A DNA stretch of 64,000 nt. Origin: Azolla caroliniana. Taxonomy: Eukaryota > Polypodiophyta. Below the pieces are notes generated by a model. The model was not told where the DNA came from. It saw nothing but the letters and a program-made list of their open reading frames with translations, and ran no database searches. Positions 1 to 13,218 of this stretch are shown here, piece after piece (the stretch's first letter is position 1; every line of letters starts with the position of its first letter). The translations under genes were made by a program, and so were the position numbers. The stretch covers positions 1 to 64,000 of the forward strand of contig JBHGNT010000009.1 in the NCBI GenBank assembly GCA_043228905.1, given 5' to 3'.

Positions 1-1711
1 CATGTTCATTAAGCAAGGCATTTCTCCAAGACACCATACCATCTCTTTCTCTTCCTCAGACTTTCTTTTTAACAAGGTGATGTAAAAACCCAACCAACAC
101 CATTGAGTTCCTAGGTGCATGGAGTTAGGAAATGATGTAAAACATGAACACATTACAACCATTCCATCTCAACTCCAACAAATCTAACCCACCCCCGTCA
201 CATTTTTTTGTACCGCCGGAATCTTACATGATATGGGTGGAGCTTTCTAGAATAATCTACAAAACTATATGAGACTTTGATTGTTATTTTGTGTTTTGGG
301 ATTTAGAAGGGGCGACAAGATGGTTATATGTGATAAATGTTTTGGGGGCATTCTATTAGAATGCCACAACAAAGAGTCTATGGTTGAGCATGAACGTTGC
401 ATGTACATTAAGATATTCGAGGGATGCGAACATGGTGTGTGTGTGTGTGTATGGCGCATGGGTTGTTACAAAAAATCAAATCTACGAGTGACTTTGAATG
501 GTAATATAGACATTTTGCTCTATATCAACCTTGCATCAACTCTAATTATGGATATGGACGTATCTCTCACATCTAAGAATGTGTAAGCTTGGAATCTTGG
601 ATTGTACACAACCAAGGAATGTACCATGCACAACAACGTAAAATTATTAAATAATTTTCAACTCATGAAGGAATCAAACCCTTCGGCCAATGTGTATATA
701 GGTATTTCAAATGTCTTAGTTTGAAAATAAATAAATTATTATGTAGTTTGGTACCTTCCTAGTTGTGGTTATCAGTTGAGGCAACATAAGATGTAAACAT
801 TAATAGGAGAGAAAAATCTATACCTCTCTTTTCGACAAAATTTACAAGTTTGGTTTATAATTTGTTATCTTGTTAACATGAAACTATAAAAGATGAATTA
901 GAAAAGCAAACAATAGAAGTCACAACGTTGATAAAAATGGCACAAAGCAAATAATTTTATTCTTCAAATGTTTGTGAAAAACATTACTCTTGCATTTTTT
1001 ATTGCCATTATTGGTCTTCTCGTTAGGTCTAGAGATAAGAGATGCAATGTAATGTACATCTTTAATGCTCTGATCAATTTTTCGTTACAATTGATGTAAC
1101 CACATATGGATTCACAATGAATAATCCATAGAGACACTTGTAATATTATAATTATGGGTATATTGCAAGAGGACCATATTATTCAGCATGCATATGCATT
1201 TTATATTTATAGCTTCACAACTTTACATCAGGGTTCATTTGTCTCGGAGTTAAAGTTGCGCTCTTTTCTTTTAGGTTTTTAGAAGTTGCTTTCGAAGAAA
1301 GATTTGCGCAGGACATTAAAATGATAGGATGAAAGTCCATTCCTACTTGAAAGATAAGGTTATAAAGTTGCAAGAGGTTCTTGTTTTAGCAAAAGAGAGA
1401 AAAGTCACAAAATTAAAGATTGGGCAGTGTGCATGAACTAAATCGCTAAATGACCTAAATCATGCCACGAATATTTATATCTATCTATCTATCTATCTAT
1501 CTTAACTAAGGATGTGAAACTTGGATCCCACCTCCACACATCTCTATTGCTCAAATGCCCTCAGATTCACTATGCTTGGATCCAATTAGTTGCTCAAAGG
1601 AGGTCATCCATAGGTCCAACTTGTTGTAGTTGTACATCTCTTTCACCCACATGCACATAATTCAATACTCTCATTGACTAACTTGTGTGAGAGAACTACA
1701 AAATCATGCAT

Positions 1712-1823
1712 GGGCTTTAAGCTACCATGAGACATGCCGATCAACAAAGTAAAATACTTCAACTTGTTGTAGGGCTTTAAGCTACTATGACACATGCCAA
1801 TCAACAAAATAAAATACTATAAC
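1712..1823. repeat. tandem duplication, 60-bp unit
   Basis: Two adjacent copies start at 1712 and 1772. Each begins GGGCTTTAAGCTAC and runs through ATGCC.ATCAACAAA.TAAAATACT. The second copy differs by several substitutions and decays after about 50 bp. This is local replication slippage or an unequal exchange; no function is suggested. Confidence 0.8.
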
Positions 1824-2878
1824 ATTTCCAACTGTGAAGGAAACAAACCTTATTTACAATATATGTATATGGATATTAGAAGCTTAAATTGTAAAATAAA
1901 TAATTGTTATATCATAAAATGATATTTTCTAAGTTATGACAACTAATGAGACTATCCATATAAGAAGTGAACTCTGATATATAAGACAACAATCTACACC
2001 TTTCTTTCCAACCAAGTTACCCAAGTTGCAAGACATTTACATGAAACACTATAATGTATGAAGAATGAACAATAGAAAATATGGAACTATTCTACATACA
2101 CTTCCAAATCATGCTACAATGCAATCTTAGAACATCATTTGCCATTTTTTGCATGTGATACAACCAAGTCATGACCACTTCGGTTTGCTTAATCATAGTA
2201 GGTTTTTCCAAAAGAATTGTTCATATGATATGATATTTTGTATTGTGTTTGTGAAGCTTCAGGTTGATCTCATCAAGGAGAGTGGCTTATCAATTGCCAC
2301 GAGAGTAGTTTCATTAACTTGGAATGTTTTGACTAATTATCCACATTTTGCTCTAGAAAATAAGTTGGTATCCATCTTCCAAAATTTGTGTTCTTCGAGG
2401 TGAGTTGGGAATGCCATTATTGGGGAAAGGGGCACACTTATTCTTTGGTAGAAAGCAAATGGTGAAGAACGGGACATGCTCTTTGCTAGAGCACAAGTGT
2501 GTGAGGTGAGGTAAACATACCCTTTGCTACAATATGTGAGTGAGAAGTTAAGACATGATATTTGTCAGACTATTTGATGTAACAAAGTTTGGAGAAACTC
2601 TATGGGCATTTTTTGCAAAATTTGTTCATGTAACCCTAAGGCAAGAGGTGGACATGGTTGAGCATATGTAAGCATAAATGAAAATAAAAACATGGATTGT
2701 GTGGTTATACATAGTTGTGTGTCTGCATGCTATTATTTAAAAGAATAACCTTGGCTTCTCGGTGGGTTGACATGAGCCTCAAATGGAAGGAAGAGTAATG
2801 TTACTACCTATAAATTTAAATAATACAAATGTAATACTAAATAAACTTTGAATTTAGAGGATAAAGTATGTAAACATA

Positions 2879-2935
<57 letters not shown>
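2879..2935. repeat. compound (TG)n(AG)n microsatellite
   Basis: About 10 TG units are followed directly by about 18 AG units. Confidence 0.95.
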
Positions 2936-2937
<2 letters not shown>

Positions 2938-3368
2938 CAAAGTCAAGAGTGATTACATGGAGCTAATATAAGCAACTCGTAATGTTATGAATGCTCTTCA
3001 TCTTGGCTCTTTGAACATTCTTCTTCTTCTTACTTTGGCTTTTTGTAGACAAGTTGGGGCCTTCTAAAGCTTCTCAATATCTACATCTTCAATACATAGC
3101 ATTATGTAGACTTATGTATATGCAAGCTTGTCTGAACAAATGCACTCATGAGGACATAAAAACATTACCCTGTACAAAGACAAAAAAAACATAATCCCTT
3201 ATGTGGGTATGTAAAAGATAATTGAAGCATATATTTTGGCATATTGTAAAAATATAAGCTTGTAACGTGCATATAAATACAAACATGTACTCATAAATAT
3301 ATGCCAACATCTAGGTACGAAAATTTAAGGCCCCATTTTGGTAAGACATGAAGAGCTATGGTCAGGTT

Positions 3369-3393
3369 GGGGGGGGGGGGGGGGGGGGGGGGG
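3369..3393. repeat. 25-bp G homopolymer
   Basis: An uninterrupted run of 25 G. It is long enough that its length may be inexact in the assembly. Confidence 0.9.
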
Positions 3394-5328
3394 AAGGTAT
3401 TTAGTAGTTCCAATGCAATCCCTGTACTTTTCGAAGATTTGTATACCATCATAGTAAAATATAAGAGTATAAGAGAATATAAGTAACACATCAACCAAGG
3501 GAATAGATTACAATAGAAGTCTAGTGAGCATTGACATACAAAAAAAAGTTATGTACTAAAGCACAATGTGAAAGCATTGTCTTCATCTAATGCCACCAAC
3601 AAAGTGCAAAACTCTTCATGACATCATGCACATTGTCAAGTTTGCTCAAGAACAATTATTTGCAACATTGACATTCCACAATACTAGCATTGAAGATGAT
3701 AAGTTTAACCTTTAAATGTAGTGCATATAAAACAGAGAACGTGAGAGTTCAAGGAATTGATTAGGAATAGGGAGAATACTAGCAAGTAAGAAGGTGACGA
3801 TGAAGAAGAGAGAGTGGAAGAGAAAGAGAAGAACAAGAGAGTTATCATCAAGATTAGAACTTTGAATTTGATTTTGTCTCAATCAAACATTCTACTAAAA
3901 AAGAAAAGAAAAGATCAATGTTATCTTTGGCACTAGCAATAATTTTAATACTAAATTGAATCATTTAAAACCTTGCCAATGTATACCACGGTCAATAAGT
4001 GTATTTTCCCTACTATCATCCAATTATGTTAGGATGTCCTCCCTTAATATTCTAATGCTATGTATAATGATTCTCCATGGAAATTCCACTTCACTAATTA
4101 GAATGCAACTAATTAGAATGCTAAAAACATTGTGAGACACTTCTATTGCAACAATAAATACATTTTACTCATTCTATTTAGAGTAATAATTACTCACAAT
4201 TAAGTTCCTTGTTAACTACATTTGCCATTCACTAAGTTTCAACAATGCATTGATGCTAAAGCACCGTGTGGAATAATTGCCTTTATACATCATACCTTAT
4301 ATTACTAGTCTTTGAAATTCTAAACTTTAAATATATAAAGATGATATTGTAATCATATAGCTTGCACTTTGCAGCATTAAATTCATTATTGAAATATTGT
4401 AGCAAAATGGATTAGGTCAGTTTGATTTCATAAACATTAGTATTTGGGGGTCCTAGAAAACGCTTTTATAACAGTAAATGGATTTGTTGTATTTTCCATG
4501 ATAGTCTTAGGGTAGCAAAGATGAGGATGTTCTAAGGGAAGGTTTGTTCACCTCGTCCAATTACTTCACGTTGAGTTCTTTTTTTGAAGTATAAGACTAC
4601 AAAAGTCATGATGATCTCGTGCATAAATGTTGTTTGCTTTCTTTGTCTTGGCAACAAGATCACAAACCACACGATTTGTTTTAGCCGCATTGTCAAGTTT
4701 CTGGACCACATAGTAGAACCAAGGACCACATATGCAATCGAGAAATGTCAAATTGGAGGTTCGTGGTCATATGATGGCCCTAAGTTATCATCTTGTGCAT
4801 ATGGAACATGTCAATATCATGTTGGGTAGGAAATCGAAATTGGATAAGGCCGTTTCTTAATTTAGAAGCATCATGCCAATAGTTTTGGATTTAACAATAA
4901 CATAACCCAAGTTATATTGAGTTAAATATTTCTATATTTTGATAATTCCACTATTTTTTAAGGTTAATTAATTGTATTAACAAAAGCACAATTGCATTAG
5001 GAATGAGTAATGTTTCACATAAAAGACAATGATCAAAATACTTCCTTGGATTCTGGAAAAAAACACTTACTTTTACTCTATTTCAAATGCTCTTGCACAC
5101 ATATACAACATTAACAAAAATTAGGTTAAAACTTGAAATTTTTTACATTTGAGAAGTATCCTTTTTTTAAAGCGCCCAAAATTAACATGAAGTATGTGAA
5201 CTCATAAACAAATATTTTAACTAATGATATACTTACACCCAAAAGTGTGCACATATTTTTAGAGATTATTTTCAATATACACAAAGGTCAAAATAACAAC
5301 TCTCTTTGTTCTTGGAGAATTAAGTCTT

Positions 5329-5530
5329 CTCAAGTCAAATTTATAGTTGAATGTATCAATTTGATGCAATCGATTGAATCTCATTAATTTACCGTTCATC
5401 ACTAAGGAGGTCTAGCGTCAACTATCTCAAGTCAAAATCATAGTTGAAAACTTGAATGTATCAATTTGATGCAATCGGTTGAATCTCACTTATTTATTGT
5501 TCGTCACAAAGGAACCCTAGCGTCAACTAT
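5329..5530. repeat. tandem duplication, 97- and 105-bp units
   Basis: The first copy is 5329-5425 and the second 5426-5530. Both begin CTCAAGTCAAA, share GAATGTATCAATTTGATGCA and end TAGCGTCAACTAT. The second copy has an extra eight bases near its start and scattered substitutions. Confidence 0.85.
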
Positions 5531-7183
5531 CTCAAGAACATGTTTTCCTCAAAAGCATTCGTAGAGTGCAATGCAAAAATAATGGACATTAATCATTACA
5601 ATCATTGAATTGTTCTCTATGTTTATCGCCTTGGAAATCGTGAATGGACATCATCATTAGCCAAGGACCAAGGTAACCACCATGGATTCTACATTGATTT
5701 CCTATACATCTCCACTTTGTTTGTTCTTCATTAGCATCAATAGCTTGGAAGAGCCAAGGACAAGCAAATATATCCATCGTCAAACCATGAGAGACACATC
5801 TCTTTTCGAATGAGGTAGGCATGGTCAACAGGTTGCATTCCTAATACATGTATGCACATTCAAGGTTGTAGGTTTACATTTTAACGACAAGGATACATAT
5901 TGGGGATCTTATTATTCTTTGAGCAATGGACCTAGAAACTTGGGACATAATTTGCAACTTATCCCACGTTGCCACCTCTGCCTCGTGGTAGTTACGTGGA
6001 TCAGATATTCTTCATTCATTTATGAGCTTTCTCATTTCCCCTCTTCAAGATAGTAACCTACTACATATAGGAGGCATTTGTTTGTTATGAAAACGAAATA
6101 AAACAAAATCACAAGGTGGTGCAATCAATTTATTAAAAACCATAAAGGATTACCTAGTACCACGGGTGAATTCGGGTCTCTAGTGGAGGTGAATCGATAA
6201 TGGGAAGTCATGAAACCAATGTTTAGGCGAGAAGGGGAACATGGGTAGTAGGGAGGAGGAGTTAATTCCATGGCAGGAGACATGTATGCCTTCCAAGGTA
6301 ATGTGCACCCACTCATCAAAATAAATGTTGGGATTAAGAAAGCCAGAAAAGGGCAGGATTTCATTCATTAAAGGGTGGTCATCATCTCACGTGTGTGTGT
6401 GTGTGTGTGCGCTCTTTACAAATTCAATTCGATTCCACGGGCCAACACCAGCCAACCAACAAAAGAAGACAAACCAGAGTGTGAGTGTACTCTCTTCTTC
6501 TTCTTCTTTTTTATGACACAAGAAAGAAAGAAAAAGCAGCAGCAGCAATTATTGATCAGAAAAAGCATTCTGTAAGGTTTTATGTGTGAGAGATTTGTGT
6601 GTGTTCCCAAGGTTCACTATGCATACAGCGAATTTTTGGAAAGATAAACTGCTTTTCAATAGCCCCCCCCTTTTTAGGCCCAACATCCAATTGGCACACT
6701 CTTCACTACATAATATTTATGCTACACAAGTAGACTTTATTTTTTTGAGGAGGCTCCCTGGGACAATTTAAGCACCTCCACATTGGGACACTTATTAGCA
6801 CCCTACTTTTAACCACCCATAAATACGATTGAGATCCAATCTTATTGATTCATTATGGTACCAAATCTCAATCCTATACAATTTGTCTCTACATAGCCCC
6901 AGCTTCAACTCACTAACCACCACCAGTTGAGTTAGGCTATGATCGAATACAACTCAATTTGTCAAAACTTGGTGATCGGAAATGAGGTGCTATACTGTTA
7001 TACCATGTATGAGTTATAAAAGTGATGAATCCACAAAGCATTAAGAAACCCATCAACATTACTACTACTACTTCCTCATTGAGTCCAACGAAATAAAAAC
7101 AAGGAAGAGAGGGAGCTTAGCTCATATGAGATATATAATCATATTTGTTATAAAAGTTGGAGATCCTTGCTTTGCTTCTAGCC

Positions 7184-10100
7184 ATGGCTACATCTTTTTA
7201 CCTTCTTCTTATTATACTTAATCTCATCACTTACAACATACCACATATTGATGGAGCTCAACCTCAAAATACTAACATTATTACTAATCACACAAATTCC
7301 CTAGAGATAGAAGCCCTATTATCTTTCAAGCACAACCTAGAGCAAGGTGATGATGCTCTTCCAGATTGGGTGGAGATTAGCAGCAATAATCAATCAGTAG
7401 TGTGCACATGGACAGGTGTGAAATGCTCGCGCCAATCACCTTCCTCCTCTTCCATGGTGGTTACCTCTCTCCAACTCAATGGCAAGAATCTCAAAGGCCC
7501 TCTTTCACACAATTTCGCATTCGGTCTACCGCACTTGGTTGTCCTGGATTTGAGCTCCAACCTATTGTATGGCCCCATTCCCGACACTCTCGGAAACCTC
7601 CACAACATTAAGATGCTCAATATGGCTGACAACCAGTTCAATGGATCCATACCCTCAGCTCTTGGGAATTGCACACATTTGACCACTCTCTTGCTCTCCT
7701 TCAATGCTCTCTCAGGGCTCATCCCAGCATCATTTGCAAACCTTGGAGGCTCAATTGTTGCATTCTCAGCTGAGGGAAATCTACTCTCTGGACCAATCCC
7801 AGAATGGATTGGAACATGGGGCCTTGTCGACACCATCCTCCTCGGGGGTAACCGATTCACAGGACAACTTATCCCGCACATTGGCAACTGTTCCTCGCTA
7901 ACGACCTTATCCCTCGAAGAAAACCAACTCATCGGTCCTGTTCCTCCTGAACTTTGCAATGCTAGAGGTCTTCAAGCCTTGTATCTACAAAGCAATCACT
8001 TCATGGGTACCTTGGATAATGCCTTCCAAGAGTGTACAAATCTCACGGAGATACACCTGAATGACAACCAGATATATGGGGTTATACCATCTTACTTAGG
8101 GAATCTTCCCCTTGTCACTGTCGAGCTAGCCGGGAACAATATCACTGGGACCATACCACACGAGATTTGGAATTTGAGCTCTTTGCTCGGATTCGATGCC
8201 AGTGAAAACTTTATCGTTGGTGGCCTCTTAGGATTCACAAATGCTTACAATAACACATCTCTTCAACACCTAGGTTTAAGTTTCAACCAACTATCAGGAC
8301 CGATCCCTGACTCGGTCGGGGCGCTCACCAACTTACAAGTATTATTCCTGAATGGGAACAATCTAGAAGGTCCTATCCCTGTCGAGCTTTTCAAGTCATG
8401 CACGCAGCTCACCACGCTCAACCTTGGGTCAAACAATCTGTCTGGATCAATCCCCGAAGACATTGGGAAGCTCGTGAACCTAGAATGCCTTGCCCTCTCG
8501 CACAATCATCTCTCCGGGTCCATCCCATCGTCCATTGGGCTCGTGCTTCGGCAAGCATCCATCCCGACATCGAGCTATGTCCAACACCATGGCTACTTCG
8601 ACATGTCTTGGAATGAGCTATCCGGAAACATCCCAGAGTCGATCGGAGAATGCTCCATCCTCGTCGAGCTTCATTTGAACGGAAATCATCTCTCAGGAGC
8701 GATTCCTGGACAAATCTCACGCCTCGCCAATCTCACCAACATAGACCTTTCCTGTAACAACCTCAGGGGATCTATCCCATCCGAGCTCGGAGAACTCACA
8801 AAGCTCCAAGGCCTAAACCTGGGTTTCAACCAACTCACGGATCAAATTCCTGCAGAGCTGGGCCTGTTAAGGAGCTTGGTCAGGATGAATCTAACAAGCA
8901 ACAACCTGGTTGGAACTCTACCGCATGAGCTAGGGAAACTAGAATCTCTGCAACAACTAGACCTCAGCCGAAATGGGATCTCAGGGGAGATACCTCCCGG
9001 ATGGGCGGTGCAAATGTCCGCCCTAATCGAGGCCCATCTTCAAGAAAACAAACTTGAAGGGAGCCTAGCCAATTTCTTCATGAATCTTAGCTCGGGCCAT
9101 TCATGGGCAGAACTAGGATTACTTAACCTTAGCCACAACTCATTGGGCGGACACATCCCTACCGAGTTCGGATTAACTGTAAGTGGCTTGGCATACCTCG
9201 ACCTTCACCACAACAAGTTTAACGGAAACTTGCCAGCCACCATTTCACACCTATCTCAACTCGTGTATCTTGATGTGTCACAAAACGATCTAAGCGGCCC
9301 TATACCATATGATTTATGCCACCTGGCAGGGCTACGATACTTGGATGCATCAAACAATGATCTTGTGGGTGAGGTTCCACACATGGGCATTTGCAAAGGC
9401 TATTTCAAGGAAGAGTCTTTTCAAGGAAATGAGGGTCTATGTGGGAACCTAATGAATGTGGGGTGTGATCATAACAAGGTCTCTAGTGCTTTTTCCTTGG
9501 GTAACTCTAGAGGAACCATAGTTGGTATCATGCTAGGGAGCACCATAGCTATTCTTTGTTTGCTCTTTGTGTTGGTTAGGAGATGGAAGACTATGAACAA
9601 CATTGCCATACAGGTTGCATCCTCGTGTGATCATCACGAGGAAGAGGCAATGTCGATGATGATGAAAATGAAGCTTGGTCATAACATCACTTTAAATACC
9701 AAAACACCTATAATTTCTATCAACGAACCATTGAGCATCAACATCGCAATGTTCGAAAGGCCTGAGTTGCTAAGATTAAGCTTAGTTGACATTTGCCACA
9801 TCACTGACAACTTTGCTAGTGTGAATGTGATTGGTGCAGGCGGCTTTGGTACGGTGTATAAAGGAATGCTCCCTGATGGACGGGTCGTGGCTGTAAAGAA
9901 GCTATTGGCCAACTCGTCATCTCTTAAGCAAGGAAATCGTGAGTTTGTAGCTGAGATGGAAACATTGGGAAAGGTAAAGCACCGAAACCTTGTATCCCTA
10001 CTTGGCTATTGCTCGGCTGGACCCGATGAAAAGCTCCTTGTTTATGACTACATGCCCAATGGTAGCTTAGACATGTGGCTTAGGAACAACAAAACCTTGG

Positions 10101-10702
10101 CCTCTAGTGAGACTAACATCTTATCATTGGAATGGAGCAAAAGGTGGACCATAGCTTTAGGGACTGCTCAAGGACTAGCTTTTCTGCACCATGGTTGTAT
10201 TCCCCATGTCATCCATCGAGATGTGAAGGCAAGCAATATTTTGCTCGACTCAAGTTTTGAACCCAAGGTGTCAGATTTCGGGCTCGCTCGACTTATGTGT
10301 GCATGTGACACACATGTGAGCACTGGCATTGCTGGGACATTTGGTTACATACCACCTGAATATGGACAAAGTTGGAAGGTGACATTGAAAGGAGATGTGT
10401 ATAGCTATGGTGTCATATTGTTTGAGCTTCTAACTGGTAAAGCGCCCACTGGCTCTGAGTTCAAAGAAGCAGAAGGAGGGAACTTGGTAGGTTGGGTTAA
10501 GAAGCAAATGATGGCGAAGAAGGAGATTATTAATTCTTTGGATGCAATTATTGACCCTAGCATTAGGGGTAAGTGTCCTATTAACGTCTCTTGGAAACTT
10601 CTTCAACTTGCAACTCTTTGTACCTCTGAGGTTCCTCTTAATAGGCCAAGCATGCTCCAAGTTGTTAAATACCTAAAGCACCTTGAGAACTTGGGTATTT
10701 AA
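7184..10702 (+). CDS. EMS1: EMS1/EXS-like leucine-rich-repeat receptor kinase (LRR-X)
   Basis: Single-exon gene for a 1,172-residue plasma-membrane receptor kinase. The chosen start is the ATG at 7184 (context GCCATGGCT); the frame is open upstream only to a TTG. Seen: a signal peptide of about 25 residues; an N-terminal cap ending C-TWTGVKC; about 25 LRRs of the N.L.G.IP type; a repeat break around LRR 14-15 followed by QHHGYFDMSWN; a C-terminal cap (GLCGN); a membrane segment near residues 777-799; the juxtamembrane motif EPLSINIAMFERP; and a kinase with glycine loop GAGGFGTVYKG, Lys905 in VAVKK, HRD Asp1013 and DFG Asp1031, so it should be an active RD kinase. The juxtamembrane motif, the HHG.FD break and the kinase wording are those of Arabidopsis EMS1, which binds the TPD1 peptide and signals through BRI1-like pathways in anther cell fate. 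Ligand and tissue role here are inferred from family. No introns, no damage. PSKR or BRI1 relatives are less likely because those have an island domain. Confidence 0.93.
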   Translation: MATSFYLLLIILNLITYNIPHIDGAQPQNTNIITNHTNSLEIEALLSFKHNLEQGDDALPDWVEISSNNQSVVCTWTGVKCSRQSPSSSSMVVTSLQLNGKNLKGPLSHNFAFGLPHLVVLDLSSNLLYGPIPDTLGNLHNIKMLNMADNQFNGSIPSALGNCTHLTTLLLSFNALSGLIPASFANLGGSIVAFSAEGNLLSGPIPEWIGTWGLVDTILLGGNRFTGQLIPHIGNCSSLTTLSLEENQLIGPVPPELCNARGLQALYLQSNHFMGTLDNAFQECTNLTEIHLNDNQIYGVIPSYLGNLPLVTVELAGNNITGTIPHEIWNLSSLLGFDASENFIVGGLLGFTNAYNNTSLQHLGLSFNQLSGPIPDSVGALTNLQVLFLNGNNLEGPIPVELFKSCTQLTTLNLGSNNLSGSIPEDIGKLVNLECLALSHNHLSGSIPSSIGLVLRQASIPTSSYVQHHGYFDMSWNELSGNIPESIGECSILVELHLNGNHLSGAIPGQISRLANLTNIDLSCNNLRGSIPSELGELTKLQGLNLGFNQLTDQIPAELGLLRSLVRMNLTSNNLVGTLPHELGKLESLQQLDLSRNGISGEIPPGWAVQMSALIEAHLQENKLEGSLANFFMNLSSGHSWAELGLLNLSHNSLGGHIPTEFGLTVSGLAYLDLHHNKFNGNLPATISHLSQLVYLDVSQNDLSGPIPYDLCHLAGLRYLDASNNDLVGEVPHMGICKGYFKEESFQGNEGLCGNLMNVGCDHNKVSSAFSLGNSRGTIVGIMLGSTIAILCLLFVLVRRWKTMNNIAIQVASSCDHHEEEAMSMMMKMKLGHNITLNTKTPIISINEPLSINIAMFERPELLRLSLVDICHITDNFASVNVIGAGGFGTVYKGMLPDGRVVAVKKLLANSSSLKQGNREFVAEMETLGKVKHRNLVSLLGYCSAGPDEKLLVYDYMPNGSLDMWLRNNKTLASSETNILSLEWSKRWTIALGTAQGLAFLHHGCIPHVIHRDVKASNILLDSSFEPKVSDFGLARLMCACDTHVSTGIAGTFGYIPPEYGQSWKVTLKGDVYSYGVILFELLTGKAPTGSEFKEAEGGNLVGWVKKQMMAKKEIINSLDAIIDPSIRGKCPINVSWKLLQLATLCTSEVPLNRPSMLQVVKYLKHLENLGI

Positions 10703-11693
10703 ATGGTTTCCCTACGGAACATAATTATCCAAAGCTCAAAGAACATCATCGCGAGTTGATAAGCTCAAATTTGTATTCCATGACTTTCTTCATGAGTTAA
10801 TGAAACCTAATTGAGGATCATAAAACGCAATCCAAAGTTTGAATGCATGACCTAATGTGATTCTTAGGTCTCGGATTATAACTTGGAAAATTATTTATGA
10901 ATGAGAATGGTCTTCCATATTGTTGACTCCACTATAATATTATTACCACAATTCCAAATTGTTTGCAAACCAATGTAATTCAATCATTTAGACACCAGCC
11001 ACAATTCAACAATCATAATTTCTCATTGTTATTCAATGTGTCTTATTGTATATGAAATAAGTAGCTTGAGTCAATAGCTCGTAAAGGATATTATTAAATA
11101 TTATCCTATCTTCTTTAAGTCATAAGTTCCAACTACTGACTTACAAATTTTCTCAATGTGCATCTATGGGTTTCTTGTTGTTCCAATATCTCATTTACAT
11201 CTATGCATTGTGAGACTTTCTTCAAAGGGAAACATAACTTGTACATATGTGCATGCTTTTCTACCAACCCTAATCCTTGGAATACACGCCAAGCATAATA
11301 TTAATCAATATGTTTATGTAGATGAGGAATAGTATTGATTAATATGTTATTATGGCATCCAGATAGGGTCATACATCCATGGCCATTTTTTCCATTTTTA
11401 GCATGAAATGTTGTATTTTTTAATGTCAATTTGATTTTAAGATGCCATCGTTGAAGAGTAACATACATATAGGATTACTTTTCATTTCAAAGATTATATT
11501 TATTTGATCTACTTCAAAAAGTAATGACTATGTACTATTATATACACAAATTATTAACGAATAATTAATCGCCAAGAGAAAGCGAGAGCCTATTCAATTA
11601 GTTTAACTACATATATGTATAATTGGGCCGCAACAAACACATGCAATCAAACATCTCCCCTTTCTCTATCTAACTCTCATCTTAAGAAGTTGC

Positions 11694-11737
<44 letters not shown>

Positions 11738-13143
11738 ATGTTTTGGTTCGAATTTATGATCACTTGTTACTTAGGTCACCCCATCATATAAAATTTTGCA
11801 TGATGCTACCTTTATGTATAATTTTAATATTTGTGATACTTTCTTAGTGAAGGATACTTCTAATGTAACGATGTGAAAATGAAGGGCATATATTATATTT
11901 TGACGTAAAATAAAACAAATTTGCAAATGAAAATTGCAAGAAATAGTACGTATAAAGGGCGGGTGTGACCATCGAAGTACAACCATATCCATACTTCGTT
12001 GTACCTTCTTAGAAAGATGGAATATATTGTTTGTCTCTTTTGTTGGAGAAGGTGGAGGTAAGTTAATCTTCAAAAGGTATGGACCATGTAGCTCGCTTAA
12101 CATACCGATTAAGGATGACTTGAATATAGAGTCACCTAGTAGCCCCAGAATGTACCATTAGTATAGTAAATTAAGTTTTTGTGAAAATTAATGGGCATGT
12201 TGTAACACAACCCCCCATGATGCTTATACCATTAAAAAATTCAAGTTCTTTGATCACGTTAAAATTTTTAAATGGTTCTATTTGTAAAGGAATTATAAAC
12301 CAAAGGTCATGAATGTGCATGCAACCTACAATTACCCAGAAGCTAACATATGATGTGTAACATTAAAAGTAATATGTTATTGCAGATGAGGAATGGTAGC
12401 ACCACTCCGAGCCCATACTCCTTTGTACCTTCTTGGAAGATGGAAGATATTGTCATTATCCCGTATCAACTATGGCATTGTTTCCAAGTAGCGTACAATG
12501 AGACATATTAACTTATTCTTGTTTTGCAATCCACTATTTCAGAATTCAAGCTTGAGATCATGTACTTTTCAAGAAAAAAGTTATGTACAATAGTGGGAAT
12601 ATTGTTTTTTAGATTTTAGTTTAAGAGCATTGGAGTGACCACTAAAGATGTATGTATATCTGAAATCCACACTAAAGCTTTGTAAAATTGGGTACTTCAT
12701 TTGGGGGAAAATGTATTCCATATTCAAGAGTGCATCATTTACAAATTTACAATACCATATTTGGTGAAGCCCAATATTATAACTCAATGATGTGCAAAAG
12801 ATAAACCCCATGCTGGATTGTCCACTATTAGTTCCTGATTGTGATCAAAACCTAAAGAACATCATTGATGTAGCTATTAGGGTTAGCAAATTAAAATGAC
12901 CAAGTCACACACATGAAGAGAGTTGGATTCAATAGTGTGAGCATTTACTTGATTCTCACTGTTCACTGAAAATGAAACTAGGAATAAGAGTTATTTTCTT
13001 CGAAAGAACTTCTAATCTTAGATCTACCTTACCTAGGATCATACTAACATCATCATCTAGTGACCTAGTAGCTTTTCTTTATATTTAGTCAATGAAGATG
13101 TTTGATGTTTATGTATCACTTCACAATACATACTATGTCCTCT

Positions 13144-13218
<75 letters not shown>

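Larger units (their letters stand above)
1..7156. other. AT-rich intergenic region, no gene recognised
   Basis: No reading frame here has a recognisable domain; the longest ones are about 100 codons or less and have no family resemblance that I can see. The stretch is AT-rich and contains simple repeats at 435-450 (GT), 1478-1501 (TATC), 2879-2935 (TG then AG), 3369-3393 (25 G) and 6391-6410 (GT), plus two local tandem duplications listed separately. The last few hundred bases before 7,184 should contain the promoter and leader of the receptor kinase gene, but I cannot place a TATA box or transcription start with confidence. Confidence 0.6.

Noticed and set aside
7157-7183. Nine extra N-terminal codons for the receptor kinase
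   Set aside because: They begin at a TTG; the ATG at 7184 has a strong context and gives a normal signal peptide.
7390-8720. Antisense frames of up to 189 codons within the receptor gene
   Set aside because: They mirror LRR codon periodicity and have no domain of their own.
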